Assembly (NCBI GenBank): GCA_023404675.1
Contig: JAEYAW010000032.1
Location: forward strand, 62,001-126,000
Reading direction: 5' to 3'
From: Pseudomonadota bacterium
GTDB taxonomy: Bacteria > Pseudomonadota > Alphaproteobacteria > Rhizobiales > Xanthobacteraceae
DNA length: 64,000 bases
Made by a program: the position numbers and the translations under genes. The notes under the pieces are model-generated. The model did no database searches. It was not told where the DNA came from and saw nothing but the letters and a program-made list of their open reading frames with translations. Shown here piece by piece: positions 18,468 through 27,249 of this stretch (position 1 is its first letter; each line of letters opens with the position of its first letter).

Positions 18468-18772
18468 CGATCGGTCTTGGCCATTACCTCGCGGTCGCCG
18501 CGATCCTGTTCACGCTCGGGATCCTTGGCATCTTCCTCAACCGCAAGAACGTCATCGTCATCCTGATGTCGATCGAGCTGATCCTGCTCGCGGTCAACAT
18601 CAACCTCGTGGCGTTTTCCTCTTTCCTTGGCGATATCGTCGGCCAGGTGTTTGCGCTTCTGGTGCTCACCGTGGCGGCAGCCGAGGCGGCGATCGGCCTC
18701 GCAGTGCTGGTCGTGTTCTTCCGCAACCGCGGCACCATCGCGGTGGAAGACATCAACATGATGAAAGGCTGA
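18464..18772 (+). CDS. nuoK: NADH-quinone oxidoreductase subunit K
   Basis: Small proton-channel subunit (ND4L homologue), 102 residues and three helices. The two buried acidic residues used in proton transfer are visible: the Glu in SIELILLAVN and the one in AAAEAAIGLA. ATG 18464 overlaps the nuoJ stop (ATGA), which gives tight coupling. The family length is about 100 residues. Confidence 0.98.
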   Translation: MTIGLGHYLAVAAILFTLGILGIFLNRKNVIVILMSIELILLAVNINLVAFSSFLGDIVGQVFALLVLTVAAAEAAIGLAVLVVFFRNRGTIAVEDINMMKG

Positions 18773-18779
18773 CCGGGGC

Positions 18780-20855
18780 ATGTATCAGGCGATCGTTTTC
18801 CTGCCGCTGGTCGGCGCGATCCTTGCCGGGCTGATTGCACTGGTCGGGGCACATGGGCGCTGCCCGAGCGGCGACCAGATGGATCACGGCCACGGCGATC
18901 ATGGCCACGATGCGCATGCATCCGCCGCGCATGGGCATGACGACCACGGCCATGGTCACGATGAACACGCGCACGGCCCGGCCGAGCCGGCGGCCGCCGG
19001 CTCACGCGCAGCCGAGATCATCACCACGGCGCTGCTGTTCATCTCTGCGGCGCTGTCGTGGATCGTGTTCGTCAATGTGGGTTTCCAGGGGCAGGAGGCG
19101 CGGATCGCGCTGATGCCGTGGATGACCTCCGGCGACCTCAACGTCGCCTGGACGATCCGTGTCGATACGCTCACCGCCGTCATGCTGGTGGTGGTGAACA
19201 CCGTGTCCTCGCTCGTGCATCTCTATTCGATGGGGTACATGCACGAGGATCCGCATCGGCCTCGCTTCTTCGCCTATCTCTCGCTGTTCACCTTCGCGAT
19301 GCTGATGCTGGTGACCTCCGACAACCTCGTCCAGCTGTTCTTCGGCTGGGAAGGCGTCGGTCTCGCCAGCTACCTGCTGATCGGCTTCTGGTACCAGAAG
19401 CCGTCTGCGAGCGCTGCGGCCATCAAGGCTTTTGTGGTCAACCGCGTCGGCGACTTCGGATTCGCCCTCGGCATCTTCGCGGTTTACGTGCTGGTCGGCT
19501 CGACCGATTTCGAGACGATCTTCCACGCCATTCCGGCTTCGGTCGGCAAGACCATCCCCTTCTTCGGCTATGACGTGGATGCCATCACGCTGGCCTGCCT
19601 GCTGCTGTTCATGGGGGCCATGGGCAAGTCGGCGCAGTTCCTTCTGCACACCTGGCTGCCGGACGCGATGGAAGGCCCGACCCCGGTGTCGGCGCTGATC
19701 CACGCCGCCACCATGGTGACGGCCGGCGTGTTCATGGTCGCGCGGCTGTCGCCGCTGTTCGAACTGTCGCCGACCGCGCAGGCGGTGGTGATGTTCTTCG
19801 GCGGCACCACGGCGTTCTTCGCCGCGACCATCGGACTCGTGCAGAACGACATCAAACGCGTCGTCGCCTATTCGACCTGTTCGCAGCTCGGCTACATGTT
19901 CGTGGCGATGGGCGCGGGGGCTTATTCGGTCGGCGTGTTCCATCTGTTCACGCACGCTTTCTTCAAGGCGCTGCTGTTCCTCGGCTCCGGCTCGGTGATC
20001 CATGCGATGCACCACGAGCAGGACATGCGGAACATGGGTGGCCTGAAGGATCGCATCCCGTTCACCTACGCGGCGATGCTCATCGGCACGCTGGCGCTGA
20101 CGGGCTTCCCGCTGACGGCAGGCTACTTCTCCAAGGACGCGATCATCGAATCGGCCTTCGCCTCGCACAATCCGCTGGCGCTCTACGGCTTCATCATGAC
20201 CGTGGTCGCGGCGCTCCTGACGTCGTTCTACTCGTGGCGTCTGGTGTTCAAGACCTTCCACGGCGAACCGCACGACCGCCATCACTACGAGGCCGCGCGC
20301 GAGCCGCCGCTGGTGATGCTGATCCCGCTGGCTGTGCTGTCGGTCGGCGCCATCGCCTCCGGTTTCCCGTTCAAGAGCGTGTTCACCGATCATCACGGCG
20401 TGGAGGAGTTCTTCCGCGAGTCGCTGAAGATGAACCCGCATATTCTGGAGGCGATGCATCACATCAGCCCGATCGTGCCCTACGTGCCGACGGTGATGAT
20501 GGTGATCGGCTTCGTGATCGCCTGGCTGTTCTACATCCGCAGGCCCTACCTGCCGGTCGAGCTCGCCCGGCAGCAGCCGCTGCTCTACAAGTTCCTGCTC
20601 AACAAGTGGTACTTCGACGAGCTGTATGACTTCCTTTTCGTGAAGCCCTCGATGAAGCTTGGCCGCTTCCTGTGGAAGCAGGGCGACGGTTTCCTGATCG
20701 ACGGGCTCGGTCCGAACGGTGTCGCGGCCCGCGTGCTCGACACGACGCGCGCGGTGGTGCGCATCCAGACCGGATATCTCTATCATTATGCCTTCGCGAT
20801 GCTTGTCGGTGTGGCCGGCCTCATCACGTGGTTCATGTTCAGTGTGAGGGGCTGA
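18780..20855 (+). CDS. nuoL: NADH-quinone oxidoreductase subunit L with a His-rich insert
   Basis: Distal antiporter-like proton-pumping subunit (ND5 homologue), 691 residues. The core carries the conserved segments FFGWEGVGLASYLLIGFWY, HTWLPDAMEGPTPVSALIHA and the lysine/histidine channel residues; a long C-terminal lateral helix follows. Unusual is a hydrophilic loop between the first and second membrane helices (about residues 28-78). It has 12 His between residues 36 and 65, in repeated HGHD/DHGHG steps. It starts 7 bp after nuoK. Confidence 0.97.
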   Translation: MYQAIVFLPLVGAILAGLIALVGAHGRCPSGDQMDHGHGDHGHDAHASAAHGHDDHGHGHDEHAHGPAEPAAAGSRAAEIITTALLFISAALSWIVFVNVGFQGQEARIALMPWMTSGDLNVAWTIRVDTLTAVMLVVVNTVSSLVHLYSMGYMHEDPHRPRFFAYLSLFTFAMLMLVTSDNLVQLFFGWEGVGLASYLLIGFWYQKPSASAAAIKAFVVNRVGDFGFALGIFAVYVLVGSTDFETIFHAIPASVGKTIPFFGYDVDAITLACLLLFMGAMGKSAQFLLHTWLPDAMEGPTPVSALIHAATMVTAGVFMVARLSPLFELSPTAQAVVMFFGGTTAFFAATIGLVQNDIKRVVAYSTCSQLGYMFVAMGAGAYSVGVFHLFTHAFFKALLFLGSGSVIHAMHHEQDMRNMGGLKDRIPFTYAAMLIGTLALTGFPLTAGYFSKDAIIESAFASHNPLALYGFIMTVVAALLTSFYSWRLVFKTFHGEPHDRHHYEAAREPPLVMLIPLAVLSVGAIASGFPFKSVFTDHHGVEEFFRESLKMNPHILEAMHHISPIVPYVPTVMMVIGFVIAWLFYIRRPYLPVELARQQPLLYKFLLNKWYFDELYDFLFVKPSMKLGRFLWKQGDGFLIDGLGPNGVAARVLDTTRAVVRIQTGYLYHYAFAMLVGVAGLITWFMFSVRG

Positions 20856-20857
20856 CA

Positions 20858-22363
20858 ATGGCGACGTGGCCGGTGCTTACGATCACGACCCTGCTGCCGC
20901 TCGTCGGCGCGTTGCTGATCTTCATCGTTCGGGGGGAGGACGAAGCGGCCAAGCGCAACGCGCGCTGGATCGCCTTGTGGACGACGCTCGTCACCTTCGC
21001 GGTGTCGCTGGTGCTGCTGTTCGGGTTCGATCCTTCCAATCCCGACTTCCAGTTCGTCGAGAAGGCGGACTGGCTGTCCAGCGGCATCACCTATCACATG
21101 GGCGTTGACGGCATTTCGCTGCCGTTCGTGATCCTGACCACGGCGCTGCTGCCGTTCTGCATCGTCGCGAGCTGGAAATCGATCCAGGTGCGGGTGCGCG
21201 AATACATGATGGCGTTCCTCGCGCTGGAAACGCTGATGATCGGCACCTTCTCGGCGCTCGATATCGTGCTGTTCTACGTGTTCTTTGAAGGCGGCCTGAT
21301 CCCGATGTTCCTCATCATCGGCGTCTGGGGCGGTCCGCGCCGGGTCTATGCAAGCTTCAAGTTCTTCCTCTACACGCTGCTCGGCTCGGTGCTGATGCTG
21401 CTCGCCATCATGGCGCTGTACTGGAACGCCGGCACCACCGACATTCCGACGCTGATGCAGACAGCCGTGCCGAAGACGCTGCAGACTTGGGCGTGGCTCG
21501 CCTTCTTCGCCTCGTTCGCGGTGAAGATGCCGATGTGGCCGGTGCACACCTGGCTGCCGGATGCGCACGTGGAAGCGCCGACGGCGGGTTCGGTGATCCT
21601 CGCGGCGATCATGCTGAAGATGGGCGGTTACGGTTTCCTGCGCTTCTCGCTGCCGATGTTTCCGCTCGCCTCCCACGATTTCGCGCCGTTCGTGCTGACG
21701 CTGTCGGTGATCGCGATCGTCTACACCTCGCTGGTCGCGCTGGTGCAGGAGGATATCAAGAAGCTGATCGCCTATTCGTCGGTGGCCCACATGGGCTACG
21801 TCACCATGGGGATTTTCGCGGGCACGACCCAGGGCGTCGCCGGCGGCGTCTTCCAGATGGTGTCGCACGGCGTGGTGTCGGGCGCGCTGTTCCTGTGCGT
21901 TGGCGTGATCTACGACCGGCTCCACACCCGCGAGATCGCGGCCTATGGCGGCCTCGTCAACAAGATGCCGCTCTATGCCTTCGTCTTCATGGTGTTCACC
22001 ATGGCCAATGTCGGATTGCCCGGCACTTCGGGATTCGTCGGTGAGTTCCTGACGCTGCTCGGCACCTTCAAGGTCAGCGTGGAGACCGCGACCTTCGCCA
22101 CGCTCGGCGTGATCCTGTCGGCGGCCTACGCGCTGTTTCTGTATCGCAGGGTGGTGTTCGGGCCGATCAAGCCGGCGCTTGAAAGCATCAAGGATCTGAC
22201 GGCGCGCGAGCAGTTGATCCTCGCCCCGCTGGTGGTGCTGACGATCCTGTTCGGTGTCTGGCCGAATCTGGTGCTCGATGTGTCGTCGGCCTCGGTCGAG
22301 CGGTTGGTTGCGAATTACAGTCAGGCAGTGACGGCCGTGAAGGCGGCCGCGCTGCTGCCCTAA
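20858..22363 (+). CDS. nuoM: NADH-quinone oxidoreductase subunit M
   Basis: Second antiporter-like proton-pumping subunit (ND4 homologue), 501 residues and about 14 helices. Characteristic stretches are the helix-5 glutamate region (FFEGGLIPMFLIIGVWGG) and HTWLPDAHVEAPTAGSVILA, followed by the VALVQEDIKKLIAYSSVAHMG segment. ATG 20858 is 2 bp after nuoL; in-frame codons before it belong to nuoL DNA. Confidence 0.98.
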   Translation: MATWPVLTITTLLPLVGALLIFIVRGEDEAAKRNARWIALWTTLVTFAVSLVLLFGFDPSNPDFQFVEKADWLSSGITYHMGVDGISLPFVILTTALLPFCIVASWKSIQVRVREYMMAFLALETLMIGTFSALDIVLFYVFFEGGLIPMFLIIGVWGGPRRVYASFKFFLYTLLGSVLMLLAIMALYWNAGTTDIPTLMQTAVPKTLQTWAWLAFFASFAVKMPMWPVHTWLPDAHVEAPTAGSVILAAIMLKMGGYGFLRFSLPMFPLASHDFAPFVLTLSVIAIVYTSLVALVQEDIKKLIAYSSVAHMGYVTMGIFAGTTQGVAGGVFQMVSHGVVSGALFLCVGVIYDRLHTREIAAYGGLVNKMPLYAFVFMVFTMANVGLPGTSGFVGEFLTLLGTFKVSVETATFATLGVILSAAYALFLYRRVVFGPIKPALESIKDLTAREQLILAPLVVLTILFGVWPNLVLDVSSASVERLVANYSQAVTAVKAAALLP

Positions 22364-22382
22364 ACGGCGGATCGGATACATC

Positions 22383-23816
22383 ATGAGTTTCGCGGGATAT
22401 TCGCTGGCGCCGGTTGTTCCTGAGCTTGTGCTCGCTTTGGGCGCGATGGCGCTTCTGATGCTCGGCGCCTTCCGGGGCGAGAAGGCGACGGGCCTCGTCA
22501 CGGTGCTGGCCGTGATCCTCCTGGTGATCGTCGGTACGCTGGAGTTGATGTTGCCGGCGGGCAAGCTCGTGACCTTCGGCGGCAGCTTCATCGTCGATGA
22601 TTTCGCGCGGTTCCTGAAAATTCTGGCGCTCACCGGCTCCGCGGTCGCGCTCATTCTCTCCACCGAGTTCCTGTTCTCGGTCGGGTCGCGGCGGATTTTC
22701 GAATACGCCGTTCTCATCCTGCTCTCGACGCTGGGCATGATGGTGCTGATCTCGGCGGGCGATCTGATCACGCTGTATCTCGGCCTCGAACTGATGAGCC
22801 TCGCGCTTTACGTCGTCGCCGCCAGCGACCGCACCAACGCGAAGTCCACCGAGGCCGGCCTGAAGTATTTCGTGCTCGGCGCGCTGTCGTCCGGCATGCT
22901 GCTCTACGGCGCTTCGCTGATCTATGGGTTCACCGGCACGGTCACGTTCACCGGCATCGCGCAGGCCGCACAGGGCGGCTCGCTGGGCGTGATCTTCGGC
23001 ATCGTGTTCCTGCTCGCGGGCTTGTGTTTCAAGATCTCGGCCGTGCCGTTCCACATGTGGACGCCGGACGTTTATGAAGGCGCGCCGACGCCGGTGACGG
23101 CGTTCTTCGCTTCCGCTCCGAAAGTTGCGGCGCTCGCGGTGTTCACGCGCGTGGCGCTCACCGCTTTGCCGGGTGCGCTCGATCAGTGGCAGCAGATCGT
23201 GGTGTTCGTATCGATTGCCTCGATGGTGCTGGGCTCGTTCGCCGCCATCGGCCAGAAGAACATCAAGCGCCTGATGGCCTATTCGTCGATCGGTCACATG
23301 GGCTTCGCCCTGGTCGGCCTCGCGGCGGGCACCGCCGAAGGCGCGCAGGGCGTTCTGATCTACATCGCGATCTACGTGGCGATGACGCTGGGCTCCTTCG
23401 CCATCATCATGACCATGAAGCGGAACGGTCAGCGGTTCGAGAACATCTCGGACTTCGCGGGCCTGTCGCGGACCAATCCGCTGCTGGCGTTCTTCTTCGC
23501 CATGCTGCTGTTCTCGCTGGCGGGCATCCCCCCGCTGGCCGGTTTCTTCGCGAAGTTCTACGTCTTCGCGGCGGCCATCAAGGCGGGACTGTTTACGCTC
23601 GCTGTGATTGGCGTGCTGGCCAGCGTGGTCGGCGCGTTCTATTATCTGTCGGTCGTCAAGACGATGTATTTCGACGAGCCCGTCGGTCCTGTCGATCCCG
23701 TTCGCGTCGAACTCGGCACGGTGCTGACGGTGGCCAGCCTCTTCAATCTGCTTTTTGCCGTATTTCCCGGGCCGCTGGTGAGCGCGGCCACGGCGGCGGC
23801 GAGGTCATTATTCTGA
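22383..23816 (+). CDS. nuoN: NADH-quinone oxidoreductase subunit N
   Basis: Third antiporter-like subunit (ND2 homologue), 477 residues, mostly transmembrane. It shows the family segments GLELMSLALYVVAAS, FKISAVPFHMWTPDVYEGAP and QKNIKRLMAYSSIGHMG. It completes the 14-gene operon. The final CTGA is shared with the apparent start of birA, so complex I and biotin-ligase translation appear to be coupled. Confidence 0.98.
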   Translation: MSFAGYSLAPVVPELVLALGAMALLMLGAFRGEKATGLVTVLAVILLVIVGTLELMLPAGKLVTFGGSFIVDDFARFLKILALTGSAVALILSTEFLFSVGSRRIFEYAVLILLSTLGMMVLISAGDLITLYLGLELMSLALYVVAASDRTNAKSTEAGLKYFVLGALSSGMLLYGASLIYGFTGTVTFTGIAQAAQGGSLGVIFGIVFLLAGLCFKISAVPFHMWTPDVYEGAPTPVTAFFASAPKVAALAVFTRVALTALPGALDQWQQIVVFVSIASMVLGSFAAIGQKNIKRLMAYSSIGHMGFALVGLAAGTAEGAQGVLIYIAIYVAMTLGSFAIIMTMKRNGQRFENISDFAGLSRTNPLLAFFFAMLLFSLAGIPPLAGFFAKFYVFAAAIKAGLFTLAVIGVLASVVGAFYYLSVVKTMYFDEPVGPVDPVRVELGTVLTVASLFNLLFAVFPGPLVSAATAAARSLF

Positions 23817-24631
23817 GCACGGAATTTTCTCTGGGTCCACGCGCGGCATCGGCGGGCTATCGGCTCGCGGCTTTCGATGCTGTAGGTTCGACAAACGCCG
23901 AAGCCATGGCGCGCGCCCGCGACGGCGAGCGCGGACCGCTTTGGTTCGTGACGAGCGAGCAGACGGCGGGGCGGGGGCGGCGCAATCGCGCCTGGATCGC
24001 CCCGCGCGGCAATCTCGCCGCCAGCATCCTTGAGGTCATGCCGGTATCGCCCCCCGCGGCCGCGACGCTCGGGTTCGCGGCGGGGCTTGCGCTCGGCGCG
24101 GCGCTGGATCGGGTGACGCTGGAACAGCGCATGCGCGCCGCCGGGCATGGCGGGCCGCGCTTCACCCTCAAATGGCCGAATGACGTGCTGGCCGATGGCC
24201 GCAAGCTGTGCGGCATCCTGATGGAAGCCGAAGGGGTGGCGAACGGCGATCTCGCCGTCGTCGTCGGCATGGGCACGAATGTCGTCGCGGCGCCGGAAGG
24301 CACGCCGTTTCCGGCGACGTCGCTGCATGCGCTGGGCGCTGCCGTGTCGGCCGAAGATCTGTTCGGCGCGTTGAGCGAGAGCTGGACCGAGTATCGCGGA
24401 ATTTGGGATCTGGGCCAGGGCTTCGCGGAGATCCGCCGCCGCTGGCTGGAGCAGGCGCACGGGCTTGGCGGTCCGGTTTCCGTCAACACCGGCTCCGGCC
24501 AGGTGGATGGGGTGTTCGAGACGATCGATGCAAGCGGCAGCCTGATCGTCGCGGCTTCGGACGGCCGGAAAACCGCGATCGCGGCCGGCGATGTGCATTT
24601 CGGGGCCGTTGCCTCCGTGGGAGCGGCCTGA
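23813..24631 (+). CDS. birA: Biotin--[acetyl-CoA-carboxylase] ligase, non-ATG start
   Basis: Monofunctional biotin protein ligase of about 272 residues, which adds biotin to carboxylase carrier domains through biotinyl-AMP. Motifs are GSTNAEA, the adenylate-binding GRGRRNRAW, KWPNDV and KLCGILMEAEG; a C-terminal SH3-like domain follows. There is no N-terminal helix-turn-helix, so it is not a repressor like E. coli BirA. No ATG, GTG or TTG exists in frame between the nuoN 3' end and GSTN. CTG at 23813, overlapping the nuoN stop, is the best candidate; ATT at 23807 or 23810 is possible. The first in-frame ATG would delete the GSTN motif. Confidence 0.92.
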   Translation: MSTEFSLGPRAASAGYRLAAFDAVGSTNAEAMARARDGERGPLWFVTSEQTAGRGRRNRAWIAPRGNLAASILEVMPVSPPAAATLGFAAGLALGAALDRVTLEQRMRAAGHGGPRFTLKWPNDVLADGRKLCGILMEAEGVANGDLAVVVGMGTNVVAAPEGTPFPATSLHALGAAVSAEDLFGALSESWTEYRGIWDLGQGFAEIRRRWLEQAHGLGGPVSVNTGSGQVDGVFETIDASGSLIVAASDGRKTAIAAGDVHFGAVASVGAA

Positions 24632-26301
24632 TGGCGCGTCCGGACGAATTGATGTTCGCGCCGCTCGGCGGCATCGGCGAGATCGGCATGAACCTGTCGA
24701 TCTATGGGCTTGGCAATCGCCATCAGCGCAGCTGGCTGGCGGTCGATCTAGGCGTCTCGTTCGGGGATGAGGAACACCTGCCGGGCATCGACCTTGTGAT
24801 GCCCGACATTCGTTTCCTCGAAAACGAGCGCAAGAATCTGGTCGGCCTTATCCTCACCCATGCGCATGAAGACCACTTTGGCGCGATCATCGATCTGTGG
24901 CCGCGCCTGAAATGCCCGATCTACGCGACGGCCTTCAGCGCCGCGCTGCTGGAAGCCAAGTGCCAGTCCGAACGCGATCCGCCGAAAATTCCCGTGACGA
25001 TCGTGCCGTCGGGGGCGCGGCTCGATATCGGCCCGTTCAGCGTCGAGTTCGTCCCTGTTGCGCATTCGATTCCCGATGCGCACGCGCTGGCGATCCGCAC
25101 GCCGATGGGGACGGTGCTTCACACCGGCGACTGGAAGATCGATCCGACGCCGGTCGCGGGCAAGCCGACCGACGAAAAGCGCCTGCGCGAGATCGGTGAC
25201 GAGGGCGTGCTGGCGCTGGTCGGCGATTCCACCAATGCGGTGCGCGAGGGGCGCTCCCCCTCGGAGAAAGAGGTTGCGGCCTCGATCGCGGCCATCGTCT
25301 CGCAGGCCAAAGGCCGCGTCGCCGTCACCACCTTCGCCTCCAACGTCGCGCGCATCCGCGCCGTGGCGGACGCCGCGCGTGCGGCGGGGCGCGAGGTGGT
25401 GGTGGTCGGCCGCGCCATGGAGCGCGTGGTGCAGGTGGCGCGGGAGACCGGCTATCTCGATGGCGTGCAGGACTTCCGCAGCCCGATGTATTACGGGCAT
25501 TTCCCGGCGGACAAGGTGCTGGCGCTATGCACCGGCAGCCAGGGCGAGCCCCGCGCGGCGCTGGCGCGCATCGCCACCGACAATCACCCCGAGGTCACGC
25601 TCAACAAGGGCGATTGCGTGATCTTCTCCTCGCGCACCATTCCCGGCAACGAGAAGGCCGTCGGCACGGTCGTCAACGGTCTGGTTTCGCAGGGGATCGA
25701 GGTGATCACCGATCGCACCCACCTCGTGCATGTCTCCGGCCATCCGCGCCGCGACGAACTGCGCGAAATGATCTCCTGGGTGCGGCCGCAGGTGCTGGTC
25801 CCCGCTCATGGCGAAGCCCTGCACCTGTCCGAGCACGCGGCGCTGGCCCGCGCCGCCGGCGTGCCGAAGGTTCTGGTCTGTCGCAATGGCGATCTGCTGC
25901 GGCTCGGGCCGGGCGACGCCTCGATCATCGATCAGGTGCCGTCGGGGCGTCTCTACAAGGACGGCAGCATCATCGAGACGCAGGCCGCGCGTGCCGTCGC
26001 GGATCGCCGCCGGCTCGGCTTCGCCGGCTGCGTCTTCGTCGCACTCGCCCTGACCGACAAGGGCGAACTCGCGGACGAGCCGACGGTCGATCTGGTCGGC
26101 GTGCCGGAGCGCAACAGAGGCGGCGCCGACATGTCGGATCTGGTGTTCGAGGCTGTCATGTCCACCTTCGAGAGCCTGCCGCGCGCGCGGCGGCGCGACG
26201 GCGACGCCGTGGCGGAATCGATCCGCCGCGCGGTGCGCTCGGCGCTGGCCGAGCACTGGGGCAAGAAGCCCCTGTGCATCGTGCAGACACTCGCCGTATA
26301 A
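24631..26301 (+). CDS. rnj: Ribonuclease J
   Basis: Metallo-beta-lactamase / beta-CASP ribonuclease, 556 residues, with 5'-3' exo- and endonuclease activity in RNA maturation and decay. The metal-binding motif HAHEDHFGA lies near residues 74-82. Later metal His and Asp are in PVAHSIPDAHAL, HTGDWKID and the beta-CASP HVSGHPRRDELREM region. The ATG at 24631 overlaps the birA TGA by one base. Position directly after nuo-birA matches the arrangement known in related alphaproteobacteria. Confidence 0.96.
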   Translation: MARPDELMFAPLGGIGEIGMNLSIYGLGNRHQRSWLAVDLGVSFGDEEHLPGIDLVMPDIRFLENERKNLVGLILTHAHEDHFGAIIDLWPRLKCPIYATAFSAALLEAKCQSERDPPKIPVTIVPSGARLDIGPFSVEFVPVAHSIPDAHALAIRTPMGTVLHTGDWKIDPTPVAGKPTDEKRLREIGDEGVLALVGDSTNAVREGRSPSEKEVAASIAAIVSQAKGRVAVTTFASNVARIRAVADAARAAGREVVVVGRAMERVVQVARETGYLDGVQDFRSPMYYGHFPADKVLALCTGSQGEPRAALARIATDNHPEVTLNKGDCVIFSSRTIPGNEKAVGTVVNGLVSQGIEVITDRTHLVHVSGHPRRDELREMISWVRPQVLVPAHGEALHLSEHAALARAAGVPKVLVCRNGDLLRLGPGDASIIDQVPSGRLYKDGSIIETQAARAVADRRRLGFAGCVFVALALTDKGELADEPTVDLVGVPERNRGGADMSDLVFEAVMSTFESLPRARRRDGDAVAESIRRAVRSALAEHWGKKPLCIVQTLAV

Positions 26302-26339
26302 GAGCGTGATCAAGCGTAATAAGAAACTGGGAGGTTTTT

Positions 26340-26744
26340 ATGCTGGGACGTTTGAACCACGTCGCGATCGCGGTGCAGGATGCCGAAAAGGCCGCGAAGA
26401 TCTATGGCACGGCGTTCGGCGCGGAGATTTCCGGCACGGTGCCGCTGCCGGAGCACGGCGTGATCACGGTATTCGCGACGCTGCCGAACACCAAGATCGA
26501 GTTCATCCAGCCGCTCGGTGAGAACTCGCCCATCGCCAAATTCGTCGAGCGCAATCCCGATGGTGGCATCCATCACGTCTGCTACGAGGTGCCGGATATC
26601 ATCGCCGCGCGCGAGACCCTGAAGGCCGAGGGCGCGCGCGTGCTGGGTGACGGCGAGCCGAAGATCGGCGCGCATGGCAAGCCAGTGCTGTTCCTTCACC
26701 CGAAGGATTTTTCCGGTGCGCTGGTCGAGATAGAGCAGGCCTGA
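26340..26744 (+). CDS. mce: Methylmalonyl-CoA epimerase
   Basis: Vicinal-oxygen-chelate protein, 134 residues, converting (2S)- to (2R)-methylmalonyl-CoA in propionyl-CoA breakdown. The two VOC repeats start at LNHVAIAVQDAEKA and GIHHVCYEVPDI; metal ligands would be the His in each first strand plus the late Glu in GALVEIEQA. A strong GGGAGG ribosome site precedes the ATG. The gene sits between RNase J and a DUF1467 gene, 38 bp after the former. Confidence 0.93.
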   Translation: MLGRLNHVAIAVQDAEKAAKIYGTAFGAEISGTVPLPEHGVITVFATLPNTKIEFIQPLGENSPIAKFVERNPDGGIHHVCYEVPDIIAARETLKAEGARVLGDGEPKIGAHGKPVLFLHPKDFSGALVEIEQA

Positions 26745-26747
26745 GAC

Positions 26748-27023
26748 ATGGTCTATTCGATCGCGTCAGCCTTCGCGATCTATTTCGTGATGTGGTGGAT
26801 CGTGCTGTTCGTCACGCTGCCGTTTGGCGTGCGCAGCCAGCAAGAGGCGGGCGAGGGCGTGCCGGGCTCCGATCCGGGCGCGCCGGTCCTGCCGCGCATG
26901 GCGCGCAAGCTGTTATGGACCACGATCATCTCCGCCGTGCTGTTCGGAGCAGGACTGGCGGCGTTCCGCGCCGGCTATCTGAATATCGAGCGTCTGTCGA
27001 CGATGATGGGCATTCCATACTGA
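26748..27023 (+). CDS. DUF1467 family membrane protein
   Basis: Small inner-membrane protein, 91 residues, matching the DUF1467 pattern: an N-terminal helix with the MWWIVLFVTLPFGVRSQ signature, a short Gly/Pro-rich loop (about residues 34-48) and a second helix near residues 54-74. Function unknown. It starts 3 bp after mce and closes this plus-strand run; in many alphaproteobacteria such a gene is linked to mce in the same way. Confidence 0.9.
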   Translation: MVYSIASAFAIYFVMWWIVLFVTLPFGVRSQQEAGEGVPGSDPGAPVLPRMARKLLWTTIISAVLFGAGLAAFRAGYLNIERLSTMMGIPY

Positions 27024-27100
27024 AGGCGAAGCCTGGAGACATCTGCTCCGGCGCGGCTGTCCGGAATCCCGCATCACGAAAATAAATAATATAAGTTCGC

Positions 27101-27128
27101 AAAAAAAAGCAGGGCTCGAAGCCCTGCT
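27101..27128 (-). terminator. Intrinsic terminator, minus strand
   Basis: Read on the minus strand, AGCAGGGC and GCCCTGCT form an 8-bp stem with a 5-base loop (27116-27120), followed directly by a run of eight T (complement of 27101-27108). This is a textbook rho-independent terminator for leftward transcription. The plus-strand side has no T-run. It lies 50 bp downstream of the small frame ending at 27178, and no long minus-strand gene ends nearby. Confidence 0.88.
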
Positions 27129-27177
27129 GAACACTTGTGTCGACCCTTATTGTCCCCGTTGTTTCGATCTTTACTCG

Positions 27178-27249
27178 TTAGCCGGGGCGGCGCTGCTTGA
27201 GGGCGCCAAAGGATTCCTCCCGAGACTTGGACCACCAGACTGGCGTCAT
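27178..27249 (-). CDS. Candidate small protein with Trp-Trp (sORF)
   Basis: Not recognised. An ATG-started frame of 23 codons, MTPVWW followed by SKSREESFGALKQRRPG, then TAA. Its Ser/Lys/Glu/Arg-rich composition looks protein-like, and the two adjacent Trp codons are notable. A plausible but weak AGG ribosome site lies about 9 bases upstream. The intrinsic terminator 50 bp downstream supports a short independent transcript. It could be a leader peptide, a small protein or chance coding within a non-coding RNA. Confidence 0.35.
   Translation of the reverse strand: MTPVWWSKSREESFGALKQRRPG

Noticed and set aside
27101..27249. trp-operon attenuator
   Set aside because: A Trp-Trp mini-frame and terminator are present, but no trp gene follows on the minus strand; the next gene leftward is DUF1467 on the opposite strand.
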